Source: Tribonema minus
Taxonomy: Eukaryota; Sar; Xanthophyceae; Tribonematales; Tribonemataceae
DNA length: 64,000 nucleotides
Assembly (NCBI GenBank): GCA_017506865.1
Contig: JAFCMP010000141.1
Location: forward strand, 112,278 to 176,277
Reading direction: 5' to 3'
Program-made: the position numbers and the translations under genes
In this document: one piece after another, positions 12,901 to 23,065 of the stretch
Layout: each line of letters opens with the position of its first letter
Position numbering within the stretch: position 1 is the first letter of the stretch
Notes under the pieces: model-generated
Databases searched by the model: none
Told to the model about the DNA's origin: nothing
The model's input: only the letters and a program-made list of their open reading frames with translations

Positions 12901-14451
12901 ACGTACTTCTGTGTGCGCAGGAGAGCGCCAGGCGAAGCGCGCGAGCAGCAGATCGGCCGGGTGCCACTGCCAAGGCCGCACAAAATCGACACCCTGATGG
13001 CAGTACTGCCAAATTACGACCAACAACAAAGCGCTACGGGCATCTCTGTCGAGGGTGCGGGCACAGCGATTCTCACGGGCTCGATTCTTGATGAAGGTCG
13101 CCAGTTTTGTCGTGCACGGCAGCACGTACGCGCCACGAGAAGTGACGACGACTGCGCCGCCCCCCCCCCCCCCCCTCCGCCCCAGGCAAAAGGAGGAGCG
13201 TGAGCGCGAAGAAGCAGCGCTCGACGCGCAGCTGCAGCGCGATCTGGCAGCGCTCAACCGCTGGGGCCGCGCGGGCCCGCTGCTGGCGTGCGCGGTGGCC
13301 GCCACGGCGCTGCTGACGCGCGGCAGCGTGTGGTCTCTGGTTGCCGATGCGTTGAGCAGGTATGTGCTTCGAAGTATGCATGAAGAGAAGTGCGTGCTGA
13401 CTGCTCTGGCAGCCGGATCATGCACCGGAAGTGTGCTGTGACTGTGCTGGCAGCCGACTTTGCACGGGTCATGGACGCGCTGTCCAGGTGTGCGCGAAGT
13501 GTCTGGCGACTGCGCTGGCGGCAGATTATACGCCCGTACGATACCGCGCTTGCATGCACGTACATGTCTGCTTCCCGTTCCATGGCTGTATGCTCGGAAG
13601 CACATGTCGAAAGTGAGGTCAGACTCTCAGAGTAGACTCACTGGGGTGCGTCCGCGTAGGGCTTCGAGCACTGCTGCCGGCCGGTGGCTTCTGTGACATT
13701 GGCTTCAGAAGTACAGTCCATCTGAAGCATGCGACTGCCTCTTGCAGGTCCAGCTGTGTGACATTTATCACTCCCTGTCTCTGCTGCAGGTGCTTTGTGC
13801 ACCCTGATGTGCAGCTTCAAACAGTGCACTAAACGCCCAGGCATCCTGCGGAAACGCACATGTTGATGCACCCCCCCCCCCCACACCCTCCCCCCCCCTT
13901 CTGCCAGGTACTTCCGCCAGTGCGACAACCCCGCCCCCCCCGCCTCCTACTCCTACGCCCACTACTACCCCTCCTTCTCGCCCTGGGACCTCTTATCATG
14001 GGCCGTCCCCGCAAGCGCCGCGCGCACGTACTGCCAGCTCTCCCTCGCGCTGCGCGCGGCCGCGGCGGCGGCGCCGCTCGCGCTGCTGCAGCGCGCGCTG
14101 CCGGCGCTCGCGGGCTCCGCCGCCATGCCCCTCGCCGCGGCGCTGTGCACGTCGTACGCCGTAACGGGCCGCTGGCTGCCGGTCGCCGTCATCGCGCGTG
14201 CGCTGTGGCTGCCCGCGCCTGCCGCCATCGCCGCGGCGGCGGCGGCGGCGGCGCGGCGGCGGCGGCGGCAGCGGCGGCGCGGCTGGGGCAGTGCGTGTGT
14301 GCGTGTTGGTGTGCCGGCGGCGGTTGTGGCAGCGGCGGCGTGGTGCGGCCTGCGCGTGGGGTGTCAGCGCGGCGGCGGCAGCGGCGAGTGCGCGGCGCGC
14401 GTGCTGCAGGCGCTGCGCCAGCATGCCTCCGCAGTGCTTGCGCGGATGTGA
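3993..14451 (+). CDS. Coiled-coil membrane protein, possibly CPR5-like
   Basis: Fourteen exons: 3993-4157, 4341-4643, 4883-about 5126, 5965-6075, 6706-6930, 8020-8136, 8486-8592, 9275-9494, 9960-10103, 10767-10859, 11387-11443, 12560-12669, 13186-13359, 13908-14451. All phases agree except the end of exon 3, where the donor is unclear (a GC donor at 5127 or a GT further upstream). The product is about 870 residues: an acidic N-terminus, one hydrophobic stretch in exon 2 (near residue 130), a long helical and coiled-coil middle, then in exons 13-14 a segment after LNRWGRAG followed by three or four more hydrophobic segments. The order coil, N-R-containing helix, P/W-rich loop, more helices resembles plant CPR5, a membrane nucleoporin-associated regulator; that is an inference from layout and a few residues. 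A TGTAA lies 201 bases after the stop. Several introns hold duplicated exon edges. Confidence 0.6.
5483..5945. repeat. Dispersed-tandem TGAGCACTGCAG array in intron 3
   Basis: About a dozen copies of the core TGAGCACTGCAG, often followed by TCA, recur every 20-70 bases, for example near 5562, 5684, 5735, 5820 and 5889. The array fills the intron just before exon 4 of the coiled-coil membrane protein gene. Spacing is irregular, so it is not a CRISPR array. A related array of opposite sense lies at 11440-11810. Confidence 0.8.
7677..7696 (+). repeat. Interstitial TTAGGG-type telomere-like repeat
   Basis: TAGGGTTAGGGTTAGGGTTA lies inside intron 5 of the coiled-coil membrane protein gene. Similar short runs occur in introns at 27303, 27657, 28059, 28643, 31183 and 31221, and inside the inverted-repeat element at 43400-43447. 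Confidence 0.85.
7882..8250 (+). repeat. Duplicated edges of exon 6
   Basis: The acceptor end of exon 6 (CGCGCGCAGGTACGGCTTG, exon start 8020) has an earlier copy with its acceptor near 7891 that soon reaches a stop. The donor end (GACAAGCAGCGCCTGCAGGTGAG, GT at 8137) is repeated with its GT at 8243, about 106 bases on. Both flanking copies keep usable-looking splice sites. The duplicated donor copy also repeats the downstream ACTTCAACTGGAAGTATATG segment. Confidence 0.85.
10606..10802 (+). repeat. Duplicated acceptor region of exon 10
   Basis: Bases 10606-10682 are repeated at 10728-10802. Each copy has a pyrimidine-rich stretch, CCGCCGCAG, and a frame starting VAGY(M/I)SITSDM. Only the second continues into the exon that ends at the GTACGC donor at 10860. 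The first copy breaks up after about 11 codons, so it is a decayed exon start or a decoy acceptor. Confidence 0.8.
11440..11810 (+). repeat. GTCAGTCAGTGCTC minisatellite in intron 11
   Basis: Starting at the donor of exon 11 (CAGGTCAGTCAGTGCTC), about 15 irregular units of 19-25 bases share TCAGTGCTC and CAG(A/G)CA. The first unit contains the splice donor itself, so the array seems to have spread from the exon edge. The core is the reverse complement of the TGAGCACTG core at 5483-5945. Confidence 0.85.
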
Positions 14452-15370
14452 AGCGCGCCATGTAGCGAGGGGAAGGTGGAGGCGGCGGCGGCAGTGCTGC
14501 GTGCGTCTGTTGCTGAGAGGACAGCGCGATGCGTGCGTGGTGGGGCGCGGATACGCGTGTGCCCCTCAGCCGTGATGCCCTTGCATGAGTCTCATCACAA
14601 AATGCTCTACTTGGGCTGTCACCTCAGTTCCCTTCAGCATGACCATTGCAATGTAATTCGAATTCGAGTGCACGAAGGTGTACGGTTTTTGCGTTTTTTG
14701 GGGGGACTGCTCTATGTCAGCCTGCAGCACCAAGTGAGTGCAAGCATTACAGTGCATTGTGACAGGGGAGACCAGAGAACTTGTCGTGCATTCTGACATG
14801 ACGTGTATGACCCTCGGCATATATCATGACGTTGAATGCGCACCTCGGCCTTTTGTTGAAAACTGCTCGTGTTTTTCACTCCGACCCACGGCCGTAATAT
14901 AGAGAAAGAAAGAGGTCCCAAGCAAACCACATCGTTCACTCCCCTCCAAGTCCTCATTGCAGGTACGCGCGCTGCGTTGGCTAGCATGCTCTGGTCCCCC
15001 GCTTCAACACGGTTGAGCCAAGTTCCCGCAGGGCAGCGAGAGTCTGCTTGCTAGCCAGGCCTCCGGATTGCGATACCGCAACTCCGCCTTCTGCATTGTA
15101 TGCGCTGCAGTATCCCAGCATGCAGCGATGCTGTTCAGTGTGCCGCTGCCTCGACTGCAGCGGTAGTGTGCCCTGTATGATTGCATTTCTGCAGTGGCAC
15201 TGCTACATGGCCGAGCCATGTAGTGCGATGTTGCGAGGCCGAGCCTGGCGTCGACCAGAGTGACTCTATTGAAATCCACAAGCAGCACTGTGATGACGAT
15301 CCACTCACGCCCCACGCGCTTGCTCTTGCCGGCTCTCCGTGCAGGCCTCTGCGCTACTGTACCTGTAATC
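14452..15370. other. Intergenic region, no gene recognised
   Basis: Between the stop of the membrane protein gene and the start of the pathogen-related gene. It holds a TGTAA at 14652, a common polyadenylation signal in green algae, and otherwise only short unsupported frames. The promoter of the downstream gene should lie here, but no clear core motif was seen. Confidence 0.5.
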
Positions 15371-18300
15371 ATGGCTACCTTCATGGCTGGCAGCACTGCC
15401 TCTCACCGCCCGGAGGACATCGCAGAGGCCCGCAAGGCTTTGGAGCAGCTCATGGCGGTCAACAACTTCCTGGAGCCCAATCGCGGGGACCTGTCCAAGT
15501 ACGAAAGCCACGTCTGGCGGTCCGGTGAGTGGTCCAGTTGTCAGTTGCGGGCTCAAAGGCATACGCGCGCGCAGGATGCCTGGCGTGTAATCATGCATGG
15601 GCTGCTGTTGGCTGTCGCTGTCCATCAGGCTGCACGTGCATCAGGCCGCTGTGTACATTGCGTGTCGCTCCTGCATGAGAGTCTGCGGTGGTCGTTGGCT
15701 CATGAAACATGGTATCCCACCACCCTCCTCCGCCTGCGCGCCGCGGCGCTGCTGCGTGCTCTTGCTTGTGGCCCTCCTCTCAGGCATGCCTGACTACACC
15801 ATCGCCAACATGGCCTACTGCAAGGGCAAGACCAAGAACCACATGGCCGGCTCGTTGGAGCTCCTGGTGGAGAACCTCGTGAAGACGTGGGAAATGGAGG
15901 CCTCGCACGTGAAGGACACATCTGCCTGGACCACCATCGATCATGTACGTAAACTGGTGAGCGGCTGATGTGTTGCGGCGCTTGTACAAGATCACAAGAA
16001 AGAAACGGCATGTCTGTTATTTGTCGAGACGCCGCTTCGCACAGCACCCAGGGTGCGATCTTGACCATGTCTCGTTGACAAAAACAGTAATGTGAATCAG
16101 ATCGTGGTGGCGTCAGCTTGCGACGTGAGCAGAAAGTGGCATGCCAAATGCCTATGCTCAATGTTTACGGTGCCTGATGGCAGCTCAGACAGCCTTGTGC
16201 CAGGCACAACAGCGTGGCACACAGACGCCAACATTTGCGCTGCCAAACATGTATTTCATGCGGCGGACGTGCGCCGTTCGATGCGCAGTTCACTTCACTG
16301 GCACTGCGACTCTGTACAACTACTAGCCTTCTGCGCTTCCAGCGCGTTCATTCTGTGCAAGAACATTGCGCATCGCTACTTTACGCGCGACAAATGCCTT
16401 GCACTTATGACGTGACGGGGCGTCTGCCGGCTTCACGCTCACAACTGATGGTGCGTCCCCCACCGCCCTCGCAACTTCAACTCTGCAGGCGAACTACACG
16501 GCGTCCGCCAACGGCGGCAAGAAGTTTGACCTGGCGGAGGCAGCCCACGTCGGCAACTACAATGTGAGCTCTTGTTGAAGTAGTCATGAATACCAGTCGC
16601 ATGAATACCAGTCGCAGCTGCACGGTAAAACAATCAGTGATAATGCGCATCCGGAACGCTGCGCGTGACTCTCGCACGGCGCCGGCGGCGCACTCGCCGC
16701 CGCCGCCGCTGCGGTGAACGCTTCCGGCACTTGTGGTGCGCTGAAGCTCACGACTTGCATGCGCTGAGCGTGCACGCCGGGGCGGCGACAGCATGAAGGT
16801 CAGCGCCGCACGGTGCCGCAGCTGAGGCGTGATGAGCTGCAGCAGTGCTCAGCATAGCGCCTCTCCGAACCTCGTGCGAGACGGTGGTAATGCGGGGTCA
16901 TGGGAGTCAGGGGGGGGTGTATGCAGTGTGCGCTTGGGGCGAAGGAACGCAAGTGGGGTTTGAGATCGTTTGGATGTTGAACTTCAGTCGAGCAGCAGTG
17001 CTCGATTCGGGGTGTGCCACGGCAATCTCCGTCACGCCATCGGTCCAGAGCAGACTCAGGAACTCCAGCGCCACGGTGCGCAAAAGCTGTGCGAAGCGTG
17101 GTGACGACCGGGAGCAGAAAGACGAAGAAAACAGTCAACAGTTGTTTGCCATTCGGCTTCCGATAGAAAATATGCCTGGTACGAGTAGCTGCCCACTGTC
17201 AGTTGAATGCGAACGTACAGCAGCCGGCTTGGCTCGTGCTAATCCAGTGCTGCCACACTGACCTTATGGCATGTTGTGTCAACTGCTCTATACTTCGAAG
17301 TATATACTTTGACGTATCAGTTGATAAATCGCCGTCATGGGACGTGCCAAGTGCCCGATGCCGAGCATCATCTGAGCAAAGACCCGCAGACAGACAAAGC
17401 GACACTGTCGCCGTCGCCTTTTTGCAGCGCATTAGTGACCGAGCCCGGCATCATCATTTTCTGCACGCTGAGACTGCATATTGTATGTTTGGGCAGAGCT
17501 GACGGCATCACGACGCTGCCCGCATGATGAAGTGGCTGATGCACTGTGCTAAGCCAGGCCACCTTGCAGCAACAACTTTTGCTACACGCTCGGACAATCC
17601 ATATCACAGTTTGGGCAGAGCTGACGCATCTCAACACCGTGCTCTCATGCGCCCCCGCGCGCAGGTGCTGATGGACAACACCAACAAGGAGCTGTACAAT
17701 GCGCAGGAGGAGACGTTTGAGAGCTCGCACCACGCCTTCCGCAACGCCTTCCCCGAGGGCTTCCCGTGGGAGGTGCGTGCACACGCGTGTGTGCGCACTG
17801 AGCCGTGCTGCTTGTGCGCGCTGAGCCGTGCTGCATGTGCGCACTGAGCCGTGCTGCATGTGTGCGCGCTGAGCCATGTTGCGTGCTTGTGACGCGTGCG
17901 CGCTGAGCCGCGGCGCGTGAGCGCCTCACGCTGGCAAGACTGTCCACCCATTGCCGCCATCGAAAGGCAGCCGCGCAAGTCCGTGCACGCCGCGCTGAGA
18001 CCTGCGCACCGCGCTGCCATCATCAGCGGCTTCAGCGCGCACGGCGCACCGCCGTCGCCAACGCACCCTTATCACTCCCCCCCCCCCCCCCCCCCCCCCC
18101 CTCCTCCTTGTCGCGCCGCGCGCAGCTGCTGGAGGTGATGAGCGGCCCCCCCAAGGTGGCGTTCACGTGGCGCCACTGGGCGAGCTTCGCGGGCGAGTAC
18201 CGCGGGCACAAGGGGGAGGGGCAGCTCGTGGAGATGTACGGCTTCTGCGTCGCGACGGTCAACGAGAGCCTCAAGGTACGGCGCGCCGTTGTATCATGCG

Positions 18301-20270
18301 CGCGCGCACGCGCAGCGGTGTGCACTGCGGTAGCTGCGGTGGCTTGTGTCAAGTGATTGTCGTCGGGAGGGACGGTATCGGGGGGCAGCTGGTGGAGACG
18401 CATTGTCACGACGGTCAACGAGAGCCTCAATCGTACCATGCACATGCGCATGCACGACGTTTGTGCACTGTGCCAGTTGGGGTGGCGTATGTCAAGTGGT
18501 CGTCGTCGGGAGGGAAGGTACTGAGGGGCAGCTGGTGGAGATGCACGGCTTCTGCGTCGCGACGGCCAACGAGAGACTCAAGGCGGGGCGCGCAACGTGC
18601 ACCGCTGCAGTGTTTGCTTCGAACCTAACCCTAATTACGCACAGCTACGTGCGCCGCGTGCTGCCGCGTCATGCGCACGCGCACCGCGATGCGCACCGCG
18701 GCAGTTACAGCGGCAAGCCTCTGGCATTTTGCAGCGGGAGCGTATCGAGGGGCGGTGCGTGGGTATGGGGTGCAGCGTGTACTTCGCAACAGTCATTGAG
18801 AGCCACGGCATAGGGCGTATCACGCCCGCTGCCGCGTGCACTTGCGGCGCTGCGGGTGACGCACGCTTCAACTGTTGCAGAGTAAGTGTGGCCTAACAAT
18901 GTTCATTGGCAGCGCCTGCGTACCGTTGTAATTGAAGTGAAGAACTTCAACATGGGTTTGATCAGGAGCTTCTTGCTGATGCACGTGGCTTGCCAATCGC
19001 CGCTGCCGAGTGCGCGTAGGCCCGCATGGCCTGAGTGCCCTGCGGATAGGTGACTGCAGGTTTGAGTAGACCTGGTACGACATTTGAACACGCTAGTGCG
19101 GAGCCAAACGTCACCACTGGCAGTTGCGGCACGTGTGCAGATGCTGCAAATCAGCAATTTTTGCGGGTAACTGCCGAGCGCGCCATCATACGCTCCTTCA
19201 ATGTGTCTTCTTCACAGCTGATTCACTCGCGTGGCAACTTCCGCACGTGCGCTCTCTCTCAGGTTCAAGAGCTGGAGATTTACTACAAGCCGGAAGATTT
19301 CCTGCGCGTGCTCGAGGTAAGCCCTCGGCAACATCTCGCGGAGCTACACGCCCCGGCGCTGTCACGCTGTGACCAGTGTTGATACGAGCAATTATTGGCT
19401 GGCAACTTGAACTCAAATATCGAAGTGCTTATGTACCCTAAGTGTGCGTGTTGCATCTTTCACCTCATGAATCACACGCGTACTCAGGCTGCGTGGCTCG
19501 GCTGCCACGAGCACGATCGTCCCTGCGGCAGCTTCACCGTTGCGTTCATTGTACCCTCAATGGTAGCTCGCACGATGTCTTCATCAATGAGGCCGCAAAA
19601 GGAGTGGGATTCTACCGCTCACAGGCGCCGCTGTCTGTGACAATGACGCACGCTCATTGATATCTCGACTTGTTGTTGACACATCGCGCGACCCTCAGTC
19701 AGTCATCACACCCGCTTGCCCGCCAGATGTTGAAGCGGACAGGCAGTAACCAACCTGAAGTTGACTTCAAAATGTACGCGAACTGCACGTGCGTGCGCAG
19801 TGCGAGACGCACGTGCGGCAGCGCTCGGCCACGGCGAGCCCTGGACGCATGCTGCCCCGATCCCGCTGCGCGCGACCGGCGGTCTCACGTCACAGCTGTG
19901 CGCACGTGTTTCGTTGACGTAAAGGCGCGCAGCATGCTAGCTATGTTGATGCACACATACGCACTCTGAAGCATACAGAAGCGTACACGGGGCCATGCGT
20001 GCGGACAAGTTCGCTGGACCCCCCCCCCCCCCAAGGTCGCTGATCCGCTTCCCTTCTCCCCCCCCCCCCTACCCCCCCCCCCCCCTTGTACACCCTCTCC
20101 AGGGCAAGGCGCACGCGTCCACGCTGAGCCACGGCAAGTCGCTCGTCGGCAGCGGGTGCCCCGTCATGCGGCACGCCGCTGCCGCCAATGCCAACGGCAG
20201 CGGTGCCGCCGCGCACGCCATCGGCGTCGCGAACGGCAGCGGCGTGTGCCCCCACAGCCACGGCGCGTGA
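15371..20270 (+). CDS. Pathogen-related protein (PRp-like, SnoaL/NTF2-like fold)
   Basis: Seven exons with matching phases: 15371-15524, 15784-15944, 16489-16563, 17665-17772, 18126-18275, 19263-19316, 20103-20270, giving 289 residues. The product follows the plant pathogen-related protein family (barley PRp type) along its length: an N-terminal RGDLSKYES segment, KTWEMEASHV in exon 2, AHVGNYN in exon 3, ETFESSHHAFRNAFPEGFPWE in exon 4 (family hallmark), a TWRHWASFAGEYRGHKGEG region with MYGF in exon 5, ELEIYYKPEDFL in exon 6. The C-terminal 55 residues are Ala/Gly/His-rich and end with a GCPVM and a VCPHSH motif; such a cysteine-containing tail occurs in plant members. The family has an alpha+beta barrel fold; its ligand or reaction is not established. 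No signal peptide is visible, so it is probably cytosolic. The start is the ATG after GTAATC at 15371. Confidence 0.88.
17773..17915 (+). repeat. 24-bp tandem repeat following the exon 4 donor
   Basis: Units resembling TGCGC(G/A)CTGAGCCGTGCTGCATG repeat about five times directly behind the donor at 17773 of the pathogen-related gene. They decay rightward. This again places a local repeat at an exon edge. Confidence 0.8.
18364..18810 (+). repeat. Three decayed copies of the exon 5 end in the next intron
   Basis: The end of exon 5 (GGGGCAGCTCGTGGAGATG, CGCGACGGTCAACGAGAGCC, then GTACGG) reappears in degraded form near 18364-18430, 18506-18585 and 18735-18810. The second copy is closest and keeps GATGCACGGCTTCTGCGTCG; the first has lost the middle; the third is very diverged. 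None has a good donor at the expected place. Confidence 0.8.
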
Positions 20271-23065
20271 GGGGTGCGCGCCGTTACATATCATCGTTGC
20301 GCAGCGTTACAGCGGACAGAGAGTGTTGTGACAGAGAGTGTTGTGCGCGTGCACGGGCGCGGCGCATGCGTGCGTTTCGCGTATTCTCTCGGCGGGAGGC
20401 ACACGTGCTCTTATTCGCTCGCTGCGGAAGGGGAAGAGGGGGGCAAGTCTCTGCTTGATGTCAGTTTGGGTTGCCCACCTCTGGGGGACGGGGAAGGGGG
20501 GGGGGGAGTCACAGCGGAAGTTAACGTCGGAGCCGCGCACCCATGCCAGATAGCTGGTCAGCTGAGGCCTGCGGGGGCCGGCGCGTATGCGCGTTGGTTG
20601 CGTATATTGTTTGAAAACATTGTTTGAGTGCGGTTTAAGGGACTGAGGGATATGGGGGGGCCGTTGCCGGGATACGTGCAATCTTTTAGAATCGGTCTGC
20701 CTCTCAGGTCAATTGTTGTTTTTTCAATGGGCTGGCGTGCGTGAATGGTTACTGGGCGGATTTGTCCACTTCCAATACTCCACCACGGGTGGACTCTGCG
20801 CTTTGCCTGTGCGCGCTTTGCGGGCACGGCCACCACTTTTTTTTCCTGTCTGCTCGCATTGCTGTTCATCTGCACATGCGCCACGCTGTGCAAGCCAGCG
20901 CGCCGGGATCGCCCTTTTGCACACTTTCCGCATGAGGTGGTAGCGCTCTGTGCACGTGCATGACCAATGCTGAGCGCTGCAAACGCGGGTGCGCGCAACT
21001 CATGATGGCTGCGTCCGGACGAATGTGCCGCAGACACCACCCAACTGTGCGCTCAGGTGTTGTCGATACAACGTATCTCGGTATGTGGGAACTGGGGTGC
21101 ACCAGTCTCCTGTGTGTGTGTGTTGTGTGTGTAAGCTGCTACCAGCCGCTATTGACTACCTGACCCGCTCCTACCTCGACCCAGCAATGACCCGTGATGC
21201 CGTGAGAAAGGGTGTGCCCCCTAACTACCATAATAAGTTATAACCCAAGTAGGCCACCATGGTTGGCAAGTACTTATAGCAAGGTTTTACAGGTGTCAGT
21301 GATCAGCATCAAGCATCTGCTGTGGCAGAATATGGCATAAAGCCTGTGTGGCAGAATATGGCTAAATAGCCCTGCTCTAACCCTAGGGTCGCCTCACAAC
21401 ACAACCTCATACCATTTGTCAGCCTGAAGCATGAGTCAGACAAAGTCTACTGAGCGGTACCACGGCCACCATGGCTCACAATGATGGACAGCTGTATGAT
21501 GTATGATCTGGCTTGTCGGGCCCCACAAAACCTGCTCTGACAAGGCAAGCAGGCTGCAGCGGCACAGGCAGAGGTTCAAGAAGGAGTTGACGGAAGCAGC
21601 CAGTGCGGGGAGAAGAGTCTATGTTGATGTGATGATTGCACCGTATGCAAAGCAACGAGAGCTGCTCTTGAGTCCTTACCGAGCGCATTGAGGCCTCATT
21701 AGAACCTCGGGCTCACATTGGTGTGAGTGCCAACCAAGACAACAGGGAGCACAACTTCCACCCCCTTGTGGAGAAACTCGCAGCGCATTGGCTGTGACAA
21801 TCCCATATGTGTCAGATTGCGACGTGCCTCCCTAATTGCATCAGCGCTGGTTGCGGTAGATGCAAAGCGCGGCATGCAACTGAGAATCTGGCTGAAGCGG
21901 TGGCATAGATGGCAGCGTTTACTGGTTGCGGCCGCGCGCTACATAGCTGGATTGGGCGATCGTCGCAAGACAAATCAGCAACCCTCAGACGGCACGCATA
22001 CACACAATGTGCAATATTTGGCCTGAAGGTAGCATATGTACACCAGCACCAATCGAGCAGCGGGGAGGTGGTGCACAAATGCGCGGAGGCGCGGCGCCGG
22101 CGCCGGGGGCTGCGGCAGCACGGTGGCGGTGGCAGCGACGGCAGCAAGTCGCCATGGCCGTCACCGTTGCAGACCTAGGGTGGGATGCCGGCGGCTGTCT
22201 TCGCCCCTCAAATCTTGCACAGGCCATGTCATACAGGCCCCCGCTTGAAGTTGTGCGTAGTTGATGAGTTGTCACGATGACGCCGTCCATCGCAACTGAT
22301 TATGAACCTCTCAGTGGTCCTCCAATTGGGCCAGCGCTTGCCCGAGCGCTGTAGCCACTACCCGCTCATACCAGCAGATTGCTTTCATCACACGCTGGTG
22401 AGGTTTTCCTTCTTGCACTGCAATTCCAAGCTGCTCTTCACGCGACCGTTGCCCTGAACTTGCTTGCGCAAATTAGTGTCATCACCATCACGTTCAACGC
22501 AAGGGCACGCGTAGCCAGCCAGCCAGCCAGCCTCACTTTTGGCTCGCTCGAAAAAAACAAAATTCCTGGCTGAAACTGGGGACAGATTTCCTTTCTCATG
22601 AATAGATCAACGGTGAAGTGGGCAGCGACCTGAGGAGTACGTTATCAGCGCTGGCAAGGTGAGCAGAAGGACGTCATACGATGCTTTCCGTTCCTGCTAG
22701 CCGCCTCACCGACCCTGATGTTCCTGACGGCGTGCGGTCGTGGCTGACTTGGTCGAACAGAAAAATGAACAACCGTCATCCCTGACAGTGTTCCACTAGC
22801 GCGGAGGCTGCCTCACGGGTACCGCCCCACCTCGTTACTTCGGCGTTTGCTTCCAGTTTTGCGTTCTGGAGAGGCTTTACCTTCTTGCGTGTGCTAGGGT
22901 CCTTACTATTCCCCGCTCCACCTGGTCGCATCAGTTCGGGGGGCTCGAGCAGCGGTTTGATTGCACGCTCACGCCAGCCTGTACACGCCTCATGATTTAC
23001 CGAGCCTCTTGCCTGTCGCCGCCTCGCTTCATACCGCAGACAAGCAGCACACTGAGATACAGTCC
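20271..23065. other. Intergenic region of 2.8 kb, no gene recognised
   Basis: From the stop of the pathogen-related gene to the MYB start. Poly(C) tracts do not occur here, and all open frames are short. Two near-identical TGTGGCAGAATATGGC segments lie near 21320 and 21350, and a CCAGCCAGCCAGCCAG run near 22510. The 21130-21700 part has short frames without recognisable motifs and might be an old transposon remnant. MYB 5' UTR and promoter should be in the right part. Confidence 0.4.
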
